From JBDHZK01 sp039811865 (GTDB lineage Bacteria > Actinomycetota > Actinomycetes > Propionibacteriales > Propionibacteriaceae): DNA of 15,587 nucleotides. The position numbers were made by a program, and so were the translations under genes. The notes under the pieces are model-generated. The model was not told the origin of the DNA, searched no databases, and worked only from the letters and a program-made list of their open reading frames with translations. The DNA lies in contig JBDHZK010000062.1 in the NCBI GenBank assembly GCA_039811865.1, positions 1 to 15,587 of the forward strand, given 5' to 3'. Shown here piece after piece: positions 1 to 6,744 of the stretch; position 1 is the stretch's first letter, and every line of letters begins with the position of its first letter.

Positions 1-776
1 ACGACGATCATCTTGGCGTTGGCGTCCTCGAAGTCCCAAGCCATCCGGCGGAAGTCGGACGAGGCAGGGAAGGACCCCTCGGCGAAGATGACGGCTTCGG
101 CATCCACCTCGTGGGCCGCCTCGAGAGCGTCGGAGATTCGACCCACGACCGGGATCCCGGTGCGGGTGACCTCGTGGCGGTTGGTGCTGGTCAGCAGGGC
201 CCCGACCACCTTGTAGCCGAGCCAGCGCTCGCGACGCAGAACCGAGGCGATCTCCTCGACGTGACCTTCCGTGCCGGCGATCAGCACGGGCGCCATCAGC
301 CGTCCACGCGCTCGAATGGAGTGCATCAGGCGCCGCATCGCGAACCGGCCGGCGACCAGCGCCGGCGTTCCGATCGCGAACAGAAGCACGAAGAAGCCGC
401 GCGAGAGCGGGTACTGGAAGAGATAACAGCTAATGCCGAGGGTGGCCGCCATGCTGAAGCTGGCCAACAGCACCCGCTTGTACTCCAGCGTCCCAGCGCC
501 CAGATTCGAGGGACTGTAGACACCGAACAGCGCCATTAGCACCAGCCAGGCCAACAGGATGGAGAAGGCGATGGGCCGGACGACGGCCTCAAGGTCGGCA
601 GCGCCGGAGGAGAGCGGTAGCGCGGAGCGACCGAAAATCGCGAGCAGAGTGCTCAACGTGACCAGCAAGAGGTCGGTCGCCAAGATGGCGATCACCTGGA
701 TGCGATCGGTCCGGATCGAGGCGCGAATCGCTCTGGCTCTGGCCCGCAGATCCAGTTCCGATGTGGTTATAGCCAT
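1..776 (-). CDS. Polyprenyl glycosylphosphotransferase (initiating sugar transferase), N-terminal part
   Basis: Translating the minus strand from the ATG at 776 gives an open frame of 258 complete codons that leaves the left window edge, so the C-terminus is missing. The visible part has hydrophobic segments near residues 26-48, 67-86, 103-120 and 127-145. A Rossmann-like region follows, with VLIAGTE near 164-170 and GYKVVGALL near 188-195. This matches the membrane plus CoA-binding-like N-terminal half of WbaP/CpsE-type enzymes. Those enzymes move a sugar-1-phosphate from a nucleotide sugar to undecaprenyl phosphate at the inner face of the membrane, starting a repeat unit. The catalytic bacterial sugar transferase domain lies outside the window, so the substrate cannot be guessed. 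The start has a G-rich tract (GGTGGGGG) just upstream. An in-frame GTG at 785 is an alternative start. The gene is divergent from the BY-kinase gene, which suggests shared regulation. Confidence 0.85.
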   Translation of the reverse strand, partial: MAITTSELDLRARARAIRASIRTDRIQVIAILATDLLLVTLSTLLAIFGRSALPLSSGAADLEAVVRPIAFSILLAWLVLMALFGVYSPSNLGAGTLEYKRVLLASFSMAATLGISCYLFQYPLSRGFFVLLFAIGTPALVAGRFAMRRLMHSIRARGRLMAPVLIAGTEGHVEEIASVLRRERWLGYKVVGALLTSTNRHEVTRTGIPVVGRISDALEAAHEVDAEAVIFAEGSFPASSDFRRMAWDFEDANAKMIV

Positions 777-872
777 TTCCCCCACCCTGGCCGAGGCGCT
801 GGACGCCGCCAACCGTCCTCTGAGCGGGACCACAGCCCCGCCGAACCCCGAGGGCGACGCTACAGTCGACAA

Positions 873-902
873 ATTATGCGTCATGGGCGGGTCGCTCACC
901 AA
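873..902 (-). promoter_or_regulatory. Candidate promoter for the glycosylphosphotransferase gene
   Basis: Reading the minus strand, TTGGTG (902-897) is followed after 18 bases by CATAAT (878-873), which matches five of six bases of the -10 consensus. Transcription would start near 866, giving a leader of about 90 bases before the ATG at 776. The local A/T-rich patch stands out in this GC-rich gap between two divergent genes. This is a pattern match only. Confidence 0.4.
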
Positions 903-962
903 ACTCAGGCGCTCGACCCTGTAGGGGCCCTTGAGCCTGCCGGTACCTGCGAGTCGAAAATG

Positions 963-988
963 TAGGATGGCGCGCGGATCTAGGGGGA
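963..988 (+). promoter_or_regulatory. Candidate -10 box and ribosome binding site for the BY-kinase gene
   Basis: TAGGAT at 963-968 fits the actinobacterial TANNNT -10 pattern. No convincing -35 lies at 16-19 bases; TTGAGC at 931-936 is 26 bases away, which is too far. AGGGGGA at 982-988 is a strong Shine-Dalgarno match 4 bases before the TTG at 993 and is the main reason for choosing that start. Confidence 0.35.
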
Positions 989-992
989 CCAG

Positions 993-2492
993 TTGACCAT
1001 TCTCGACTTCGCTCGAATGGCGAGGCACAATCTCGTGCTCCTGTTGGTGCTGGTGCTAGCCGGGCTGGGAGCCGGGTCCTTGTACTCGCTCACTCGGCCG
1101 GTGCTTTACCGCGCCACGGCGATGGGATACGTGGTTGCCGGTAACTCCACCACCGTGGGCGATGCTTTCTCCGGTTCGGCGCTGGCCTCCCAGCGTGCCT
1201 CGGCCTACGTCCCGCTCGTGACCACCAGGGCGGTCGCCCAGCGGGTGATCAACGAGTTGAAGTTGGACGCCTCCGCCGCGGGACTGGCCGGTCAGCTCGA
1301 GGGCAGCGTGGTGGAGGGCACGGCCTTGTTCAATGTGAGCGCGGTCTCCGACACCCCCGAGTCGGCGCAGACCCTCGCCGATGCGGCGCTGCGCGCGACC
1401 GCCGCCGAGGCGCTTTCGCTGGAGACGATGACCAGCCGGGGGAGCACCAGCGTTGTTCGGCTCGTCCCCAAGGCGACCGCCTTGCTTCCCGGCGCCCCTT
1501 TCAGCCCCAACTGGCGATACAACCTCATGCTCGGCGCCCTGGCCGGCTTTGCCTTGGGCCTGCTGATCGCATTCATCAGGCGAAGCATCGACGGACGGAT
1601 TCACGAATCCGCGCAGGTCGAGGAGATCACGGGCGGCAGCGTCTTGGGCGTCATCCCTCGTACCACCGAACTCGGCACCCAGCGCGAGTCCAAGACGACC
1701 GACATGGGGGTGGCGGCCGAGTCGCTTCGGCAGTTGCGCACCAATCTTCGCTACGTCAGCGTGGATCATCGGCCCAAGAGCATCGTGATCACCAGCGCCA
1801 GCCCGGGAGAGGGAAAGTCGACCGTGTCGACCAACCTCGCGCGGCTGCTCGCCGAATCCGGGCAGCCGACCGTGCTCGTGGACGCCGACCTGCGCCGGCC
1901 GATGCAGTCCCGGGTCTTCGACGTGGACGGTTCGGTCGGGCTATCCCAGGTCCTCGCGGAGGACATTCCGGTTGCCGACGTGCTGCAGGCCTCCGATACC
2001 GACGGTCTGATGGTCCTGCCCGCCGGGCGGATTCCGCCGAACCCGAGCGAACTGCTGGGATCGCAGCGGATGCAGTCGCTGATCGAGGAACTCGAGCGCG
2101 ACTACACGGTCATCATCGACGCGCCGCCGTTGCTGCCGGTCACCGACGCCGGGCTCGTCACCGCGGCCGCGGATGGAGCGTTGCTGGTCCTGCAGGTCGG
2201 CAAGACCCATCGCGAGCAGGTCCGGGTCTGCACCAAGATCTTCCAGCAGGTGCAGGGACGCCTGCTCGGCTCCGTCTTGAACATGGCTCCCAAGAGTGGG
2301 ATCGGCTCGGTCATCTACGGCTACGGCTACGGTGGCTACAAGCAGAGCTACTACTACTACTCCCAGGACAAGGCGCGTAAGGGCGGGCTGCTCGGGTGGC
2401 TGCCGACCAAGCGTGTCCGCGCTTCGAAGCCGAAGCCCTCGGAGCCGGCGGTCGACGAGGCCGCCAAGGCGAAGGAGAGCGCGTCTGCCTGA
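993..2492 (+). CDS. Polysaccharide biosynthesis BY-kinase (Wzz domain fused to CapB/Wzc-type tyrosine autokinase)
   Basis: This 499-residue membrane protein is likely to control polymerisation and export of the glycan. The N-terminal Wzz-type part has a membrane segment near residues 13-33, an extracytoplasmic stretch, and a second membrane segment near 176-196. The second segment is preceded by the proline-rich PGAPFSPNW typical of chain-length regulators. The cytoplasmic kinase follows: Walker A (ASPGEGKST, 269-277), Walker A' (VLVDADLR, 294-301) and Walker B (VIIDAP, 373-378). A C-terminal tyrosine cluster (residues 442-456, including YGYGYGGY and YYYY) is the expected autophosphorylation site. 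In most Firmicutes these two parts are separate proteins; here they are fused as in Gram-negative Wzc and many actinobacteria. The start is TTG with a good ribosome binding site. The acyltransferase follows with at most a 4-base gap, so the two are probably co-transcribed. Confidence 0.93.
   Translation: MTILDFARMARHNLVLLLVLVLAGLGAGSLYSLTRPVLYRATAMGYVVAGNSTTVGDAFSGSALASQRASAYVPLVTTRAVAQRVINELKLDASAAGLAGQLEGSVVEGTALFNVSAVSDTPESAQTLADAALRATAAEALSLETMTSRGSTSVVRLVPKATALLPGAPFSPNWRYNLMLGALAGFALGLLIAFIRRSIDGRIHESAQVEEITGGSVLGVIPRTTELGTQRESKTTDMGVAAESLRQLRTNLRYVSVDHRPKSIVITSASPGEGKSTVSTNLARLLAESGQPTVLVDADLRRPMQSRVFDVDGSVGLSQVLAEDIPVADVLQASDTDGLMVLPAGRIPPNPSELLGSQRMQSLIEELERDYTVIIDAPPLLPVTDAGLVTAAADGALLVLQVGKTHREQVRVCTKIFQQVQGRLLGSVLNMAPKSGIGSVIYGYGYGGYKQSYYYYSQDKARKGGLLGWLPTKRVRASKPKPSEPAVDEAAKAKESASA
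2472..2477 (+). promoter_or_regulatory. Ribosome binding site that may specify a CTG start for the acyltransferase
   Basis: AAGGAG at 2472-2477 is the only good Shine-Dalgarno match at this junction. It lies 7 bases before an in-frame CTG at 2485, the ideal distance, but 19 bases before the in-frame GTG at 2497. The start of the acyltransferase is therefore unsettled. A CTG start would make the two genes overlap by 8 bases. Confidence 0.4.
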
Positions 2493-2496
2493 CGCC

Positions 2497-3552
2497 GTGG
2501 ACGCGACCGTCCGGGACGTCGGCATCGACGTGGGTCGCGGAGTGGCCATCGTCGCCGTGGTTGGCGGGCACACCCTCCTCGGCCTGCACGTGGCTGGGAT
2601 AGAACCCGGCGGCGAAGCGCTCGCCCTGGACATCGTCCGGTTCGTCTACCTGTGGCATGTGCCGGTCTTCTGTTTCCTGGCGGGGCTGTTCATTCCGGCG
2701 TCGCTGAGTCGAGTGGGCGCGCCGGGGTATCTGCGGCGCAGGGTCGTCGAGCTGGCTTACCTCTACCTGGTCTGGACCGTGATCATGGGGCTGGCCGCCG
2801 TCCTGGTCGGGGACGCCAAGAATCTGCGCCGGCCGTGGTGGTCGCCTGTGCTGATTTGGCAGCCGCAGGGACATCTGTGGTTCTTACCCCTGTTCGCCAT
2901 CGGCGTGCTCGTCGTGACCGCCGTCCGAGCTCAGCCGGTGGGGCTGCGGGTCGCGTGCCTGGTCGCCTTCATCGGGCTCGCGCTGGCGGCCTGGGGGGTG
3001 GAGATCCCCCTCATCGGCGGCTCTGGCGTCGCGATGCTGGCGTTCCTGCTTGCCGGCGGCCTGGTGGGCGCCCGGCGCTGGAACGAGTTGACCGTCGCCC
3101 GCTCCGCGTGGACGCTCGGCTGCGTCGCCGGGTTGGGGATCATGGGAGCGGCCTTGGCCGCGTGGGGGACGCGGGCGACCCTCGCCACGACGGCCGACGC
3201 GGAACGCACCCCCCAGACGATTGCCTTGGGCGTGCTGGGGACGCTGCTGGGTGCGGCCGGTGTGCTGGCCGCGTCCGTCCTGATCGGACGCTGGCCGACC
3301 ATCGCGCGCCCGCTCGCATACCTGGGCCGGTTTTCGCTGGCGATCTATTTGGCGCACATCCTGTTCACCGCCGGCGCCCGGATCGTCCTGCTGCGACTGC
3401 GCGTGGACGACCCGTGGTGGCACCTGGGCGCGGGGGTGATCGCCGGGGTGTTAGGGCCACTGGTGCTGGTGCGCCTCGCCCCCGGGTTTCCCCTGTTCGG
3501 CCTACCTGGCCGCGCGCGCCAGAGAGCCGAACCTCGTCACCGCGACGCGTAG
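2497..3552 (+). CDS. Membrane acyltransferase, OafA-like (Acyltransferase_3 family)
   Basis: From the GTG at 2497 the protein has 351 residues and about ten hydrophobic segments. The family opening is present as RDVGIDVGRGVAIVAVVGGH (residues 6-25), including the conserved arginine and the GH histidine taken as catalytic. Other family marks are WHVPVFCFLAGLF (53-65), HLWFLPLF (126-133) and LGRFSLAIYLAHILF (276-290). Such proteins transfer acetyl or other acyl groups to sugars of O-antigen, capsule or exopolysaccharide at the membrane. Next to the BY-kinase gene, acylation of this locus's glycan is the simplest role, but the acyl group and target sugar cannot be read from sequence. The open frame continues far upstream inside the BY-kinase gene, but that part looks like an out-of-frame shadow. 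CTG at 2485 is an alternative start. The 3' end overlaps the convergent glycosyltransferase gene by 51 bases. Confidence 0.88.
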   Translation: MDATVRDVGIDVGRGVAIVAVVGGHTLLGLHVAGIEPGGEALALDIVRFVYLWHVPVFCFLAGLFIPASLSRVGAPGYLRRRVVELAYLYLVWTVIMGLAAVLVGDAKNLRRPWWSPVLIWQPQGHLWFLPLFAIGVLVVTAVRAQPVGLRVACLVAFIGLALAAWGVEIPLIGGSGVAMLAFLLAGGLVGARRWNELTVARSAWTLGCVAGLGIMGAALAAWGTRATLATTADAERTPQTIALGVLGTLLGAAGVLAASVLIGRWPTIARPLAYLGRFSLAIYLAHILFTAGARIVLLRLRVDDPWWHLGAGVIAGVLGPLVLVRLAPGFPLFGLPGRARQRAEPRHRDA

Positions 3553-4641
3553 CCGCTCCCGGAATCTGAACTCAGAGAACGTGTCGGCGTGCGCCCTGAT
3601 CGCCGGTGCGTCCCAGATCCGGCCGGAGTTGCTTGCGACCGCGTCCCGGATGGCTTGCGGTGTGGTCTGTTCGAAGAACAGCCCGGTGGCGTCCTCCTCA
3701 ACGGTGTCGAGGTAGCCGCCCCCGCGAAGCGCAAGGGTCGGCTTGCCGAAGGCCGCCGCCTCGAGCGGGGTGAGGCCGAAGTCTTCGAAGCTTGGCGCGA
3801 TCAGCGCCGAGCAGTGCGCGTACGCCCACCGCATCTGCGCGTCGCTCAGCCCGGACAGAAGGCGCGCGTTCGGGGGCAGGGATTGGCGCAGTTCCGACTC
3901 CATAGGACCGTGACCGATGACGACCAGCCGGTGCTGCGGCAACTCCCGGAAGGCCTGCGTCACCACGTGGACGTTCTTGTAGGGAAGCAGCCGGCTGACG
4001 ACCAGGTGGTACCCGTCCGCCCACGCCGACAACTGCTCCACGGGTTCTTGAGGCAGCGATGCGTCCATGCCGTGCGGGGGCGGGAACAGTTCGGCTTCGA
4101 TCCCGTAGGCCTGCTGGATGCGCCGCTGCACGATGCGCGAGTTCGCCCAGTACTTGTCGCCGGTCAAGGCGGCCCGACGATCCCAAGCCTTCAACGAAGG
4201 ACGCATCGCCAACAGACCCATTCCCGCCAACGACATCATTGCCGGCCGGCCGAAGTATTCGTCGGTCAGGTACAACCAGCGCGCCGGCGAGTGGCAGTAG
4301 ACCAGCTTCGCCCCGGTCGTCTGGAAGCCATGGGCCCAACCGCTGGTCGAGGCGATCAGGACGTCCGCCTCGATCAATTGCGACGAGACCGTTCCGGGAA
4401 GGAGCGGCAGCGTGGCGCGGTGGTTTTGCCGGAAGAAGCTGAAGCGGTTCAAACCGGTGACGACGATCCGACGTTCGCGAAACTCCGGGTAAGTGCCCTC
4501 GGGGTCGTAAAGGGTGGTGTAGATCGGGGCATCCGGGAATGCCCGGGAGATGGCCAGCACGACCCGCTCCGCTCCACCGCGTTGCGTGAGGTAGTCGTGG
4601 GCGATCGCAACCCTGATCGGACGGTCGGGCTGTGGGGTCAT
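3502..4641 (-). CDS. Glycosyltransferase family 4 (WbaZ/mannosyltransferase-like)
   Basis: This cytoplasmic GT-B enzyme of 379 residues probably adds one sugar to the lipid-linked repeat unit. The N-terminal domain has HDYLTQRGGAERV (15-27), the acceptor-side loop of many GT4 enzymes, and YCHSPARWLY (115-124), typical of the WbaZ group. The donor domain has SRLLPYKN (216-223) and the E-x7-E motif as EDFGLTPLE (286-294), so the enzyme looks intact. Its ATG overlaps the stop of the preceding dehydratase paralogue in an ATGA arrangement (4638-4641). It is therefore translationally coupled to two enzymes that work on GDP-mannose or its product. A GDP-deoxyhexose or GDP-mannose donor is a reasonable inference, not something the sequence proves. 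Its last 51 bases lie antisense to the acyltransferase 3' end. Confidence 0.9.
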   Translation of the reverse strand: MTPQPDRPIRVAIAHDYLTQRGGAERVVLAISRAFPDAPIYTTLYDPEGTYPEFRERRIVVTGLNRFSFFRQNHRATLPLLPGTVSSQLIEADVLIASTSGWAHGFQTTGAKLVYCHSPARWLYLTDEYFGRPAMMSLAGMGLLAMRPSLKAWDRRAALTGDKYWANSRIVQRRIQQAYGIEAELFPPPHGMDASLPQEPVEQLSAWADGYHLVVSRLLPYKNVHVVTQAFRELPQHRLVVIGHGPMESELRQSLPPNARLLSGLSDAQMRWAYAHCSALIAPSFEDFGLTPLEAAAFGKPTLALRGGGYLDTVEEDATGLFFEQTTPQAIRDAVASNSGRIWDAPAIRAHADTFSEFRFRERLRVAVTRFGSLARAAR

Positions 4642-5582
4642 GTGGTCTTGAACCCCTCCACCATCGCGGCGACGATCTCACCGAAAGCCTTGGTCGGCGC
4701 CCAGCCGAGTTCGTGCCGTGCTCTTGAGGCGTCACCCACCAGTTCGGCGCTGTCCACCGGCCGGAACAGCCCCTTGTCGATGTCCACGTAGGACTCGTAG
4801 TCGGAAACGCCGATGTGCGCGAAGGCGGCCCGGGTGAAATCGCGCACACTGCGTGTTTGGCCGGTGGCCAGGATGTAGTCGTTCGGTTCCGGTGCAGCCG
4901 CCGCCAGCCGCATTCCGCGAACGAAATCGGGGGCCCACCCCCAGTCGCGGCGAGCCTCGAGGTTGCCCAGCGTCAGCCGGCGCTGCCGGCCCTCGGCGAT
5001 CGCCGCGACGCCAGCCGCGATCTTCCCGGTGACAAAGGTCGCCGGCCGTCGCGGGGACTCGTGGTTGTAGAGGATGAGGCTGACGGCGAACAAGCCACGC
5101 TGCCGGTACAAGCCGACCGCCTGATGCGCGAACGCCTTGGTCGCCCCGTACGGGTTGATCGGTCGGATCGGGGTGTTCTCGGTCTGGGGCGCAATGTTCG
5201 GATCGCCGAAGATCTCCGCCGACGACGCCTGAACGAACCGGATCTGCCTACCAGCTTCGTCTTGTCGCCGGCGCACCGCCTCGAGCAGCGTGATCGCGCC
5301 CAGGGCGTTGACCCGCGTGGTGGCGAGCGGGTCAGCCCAGGATCGGGTCACCGAACTGATTCCGGCCAGATTGAAGACCACATCCGGCTCCACCTTTGCC
5401 AACACGCTCGCCATCGCGGCGGCGTCGGTGAGATCGCCGCCGTGAATGGTGGCGCCAGCCACCCCCGCCGCGTTGTCGGTGGCACTGGCCAATCCGTGCA
5501 CGGCCCAGCCGTCAGCTTGGAGTTGCTCGGTTAGGTATCCCCCGTCCTGACCGAGGATGCCGGTGATCAGGGCTGTGGGCAT
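4638..5582 (-). CDS. Second GDP-mannose 4,6-dehydratase-like SDR (paralogue of gmd)
   Basis: This extended short-chain dehydrogenase/reductase has 314 residues. It shows the NAD(P) fold TGILGQDGGYL (7-17), the active-site loop ASSAEIFG (119-126) with S121 and E123, the YxxxK pair Y145/K149, and the GMD-type stretches NHESPRRPATF (173-183) and LGNLEARRDWGW (205-216). These place it in the GDP-mannose 4,6-dehydratase family. It differs clearly from the neighbouring Gmd: it is shorter and has a different region after the first beta strand. It could be a second dehydratase, a dehydratase for another sugar nucleotide, or a reductase turning GDP-4-keto-6-deoxymannose into GDP-D-rhamnose; the last would explain the pairing. 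It starts at an ATG sharing one base with the upstream stop (TAATG), with GGAG five bases before it, and ends in an ATGA overlap with the glycosyltransferase. Confidence 0.85.
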   Translation of the reverse strand: MPTALITGILGQDGGYLTEQLQADGWAVHGLASATDNAAGVAGATIHGGDLTDAAAMASVLAKVEPDVVFNLAGISSVTRSWADPLATTRVNALGAITLLEAVRRRQDEAGRQIRFVQASSAEIFGDPNIAPQTENTPIRPINPYGATKAFAHQAVGLYRQRGLFAVSLILYNHESPRRPATFVTGKIAAGVAAIAEGRQRRLTLGNLEARRDWGWAPDFVRGMRLAAAAPEPNDYILATGQTRSVRDFTRAAFAHIGVSDYESYVDIDKGLFRPVDSAELVGDASRARHELGWAPTKAFGEIVAAMVEGFKTT

Positions 5583-6568
5583 TACCGCTCCGCCAGCGCC
5601 TTCTGGTCGGCGAGGTCGTAATCGACCATCATGGCCACCAGTTGTCGGAAATCCACGGTCGGCGCCCAGCCGAGCCGGTCGCGGGCCTTGGAGCAATCGC
5701 CCTGCAGCAGGTCCACTTCCGCCGGGCGAATGAACCGCGGGTCCTGGGTGACCAGCGGTTCCCAGTTCTCGATGCCGACATGGCTGAACGCGGTGGCCAG
5801 CAGGTCGCGGATCGAGTGCGTCTCCCCGGTACAAATGACGTAGTCATCGGGCTGATCCTGCTGCAGCATCAGCCACATCGCCTGCACGTAGTCGCCCGCA
5901 AATCCCCAGTCGCGGCGGGCGTCCAGGTTGCCCATGACGATGCCGTCCTGCAGACCCAGCTTGATTCGTGCGACCGACTGGGAGACCTTTCTGGTCACGA
6001 ACTCGATGCCTCGCCGCGGCGATTCGTGGTTGAACAAGATCCCGGAGCTGGCGTGCAGGCCGTAGGACTCGCGGTAGTTGATGGTCATGTAATGCCCGAA
6101 TACCTTGCTCACCCCGTACGGCGAGCGCGGCCACAGCAGGGTCGATTCGCGCTGCGGAACCTCTTGGGCCTTGCCGAACATCTCCGAACTGGACGCCTGA
6201 TAGAAGCGGACGCGGCCGAGGTCGCCACCCGCGAACACGCGAAGGGCCTCGAGCAGATTCAACACTCCTTGGCCGGTCACCTGTGAGGTGAGGATCGCGT
6301 TGTCCCAGGAGTAGGCGACGAAGGAGATGGCGCCGAGGTTGTAGACCTCGTCGGGTTGAGCCGCCTGCAGGGCGCGCAGCAGGCTGGTCATGTCCATCAG
6401 GTCGCCGGTGTGCAGCACCACGTCGGGCACGACGCTGCGGACCAACTGCAACTTGGGGTTGTTCTGGCCACGGATCACGCCGTGCACGCGATAGCCCTTG
6501 GCGAGCAGCAACTCAGCCAGATAGAGCCCGTCCTGGCCGGTGATCCCTGTGATCAAGGCCGACTTCAT
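5582..6568 (-). CDS. gmd: GDP-mannose 4,6-dehydratase
   Basis: This 328-residue enzyme is predicted to convert GDP-D-mannose to GDP-4-keto-6-deoxy-D-mannose in the cytoplasm. That product is the branch point to GDP-fucose, GDP-rhamnose, GDP-perosamine and related sugars. Visible motifs are TGITGQDGLYL (7-17), YNLGAISFV (76-84), the active-site loop ASSSEMFG (125-132) with S127 and E129 where E. coli Gmd has Thr and Glu, the catalytic Y151/K155 pair, NHESPRRG (180-187) and MGNLDARRDWGFAGDYV (212-228). Length is slightly below the usual 340-370. The ATG at 6568 has GAAGGG upstream. A 176-base gap with a possible promoter precedes it, so it probably opens the block gmd, paralogue, glycosyltransferase. 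No GDP-fucose synthase or perosamine synthase is seen in the window, so the final sugar is open. Confidence 0.93.
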   Translation of the reverse strand: MKSALITGITGQDGLYLAELLLAKGYRVHGVIRGQNNPKLQLVRSVVPDVVLHTGDLMDMTSLLRALQAAQPDEVYNLGAISFVAYSWDNAILTSQVTGQGVLNLLEALRVFAGGDLGRVRFYQASSSEMFGKAQEVPQRESTLLWPRSPYGVSKVFGHYMTINYRESYGLHASSGILFNHESPRRGIEFVTRKVSQSVARIKLGLQDGIVMGNLDARRDWGFAGDYVQAMWLMLQQDQPDDYVICTGETHSIRDLLATAFSHVGIENWEPLVTQDPRFIRPAEVDLLQGDCSKARDRLGWAPTVDFRQLVAMMVDYDLADQKALAER

Positions 6569-6631
6569 ACACGCCCTTCGACTCGATGCCTCGAAAGCGG
6601 GGTCACTCAGAAGGCGTTGCTGGCACTGCTC

Positions 6632-6667
6632 GGGTATACGGTACCCATCCCCGCCAGGTAGTTCGAA
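6632..6667 (-). promoter_or_regulatory. Candidate promoter and dyad upstream of gmd
   Basis: The gap between gmd and the O-antigen ligase-like gene (6569-6744) contains, on the minus strand, TTCGAA (6667-6662), an 18-base spacer, then TACCGT (6643-6638). The -35 match is weak (3 of 6). The -10 sits inside a short dyad, GGGTA-N5-TACCC at 6632-6646, which could be an operator. A start near 6631 would leave a leader of about 63 bases. I saw no clear intrinsic terminator for the upstream gene in this gap, so read-through is possible. Confidence 0.3.
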
Positions 6668-6744
6668 CCCATCGGGTGTCGACGCGCGCGGGTATGGGAA
6701 CCGGTTGGTTCAACTTCGCCGGGCACGGCTCGTCGAGCAACGCT

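Noticed and set aside
2296..2496. N-terminal extension of the acyltransferase frame back to an ATG at 2296
   Set aside because: It is Arg/Ser/Thr-rich and overlaps the tyrosine-rich tail of the BY-kinase gene. The family begins at the RDVGID motif just after 2497.
6569..6744. Intrinsic terminator after the O-antigen ligase-like gene
   Set aside because: Only a 5-base stem (GAACC/GGTTC) and the GGGTA/TACCC dyad are present, neither followed by a T-run in the transcribed direction.
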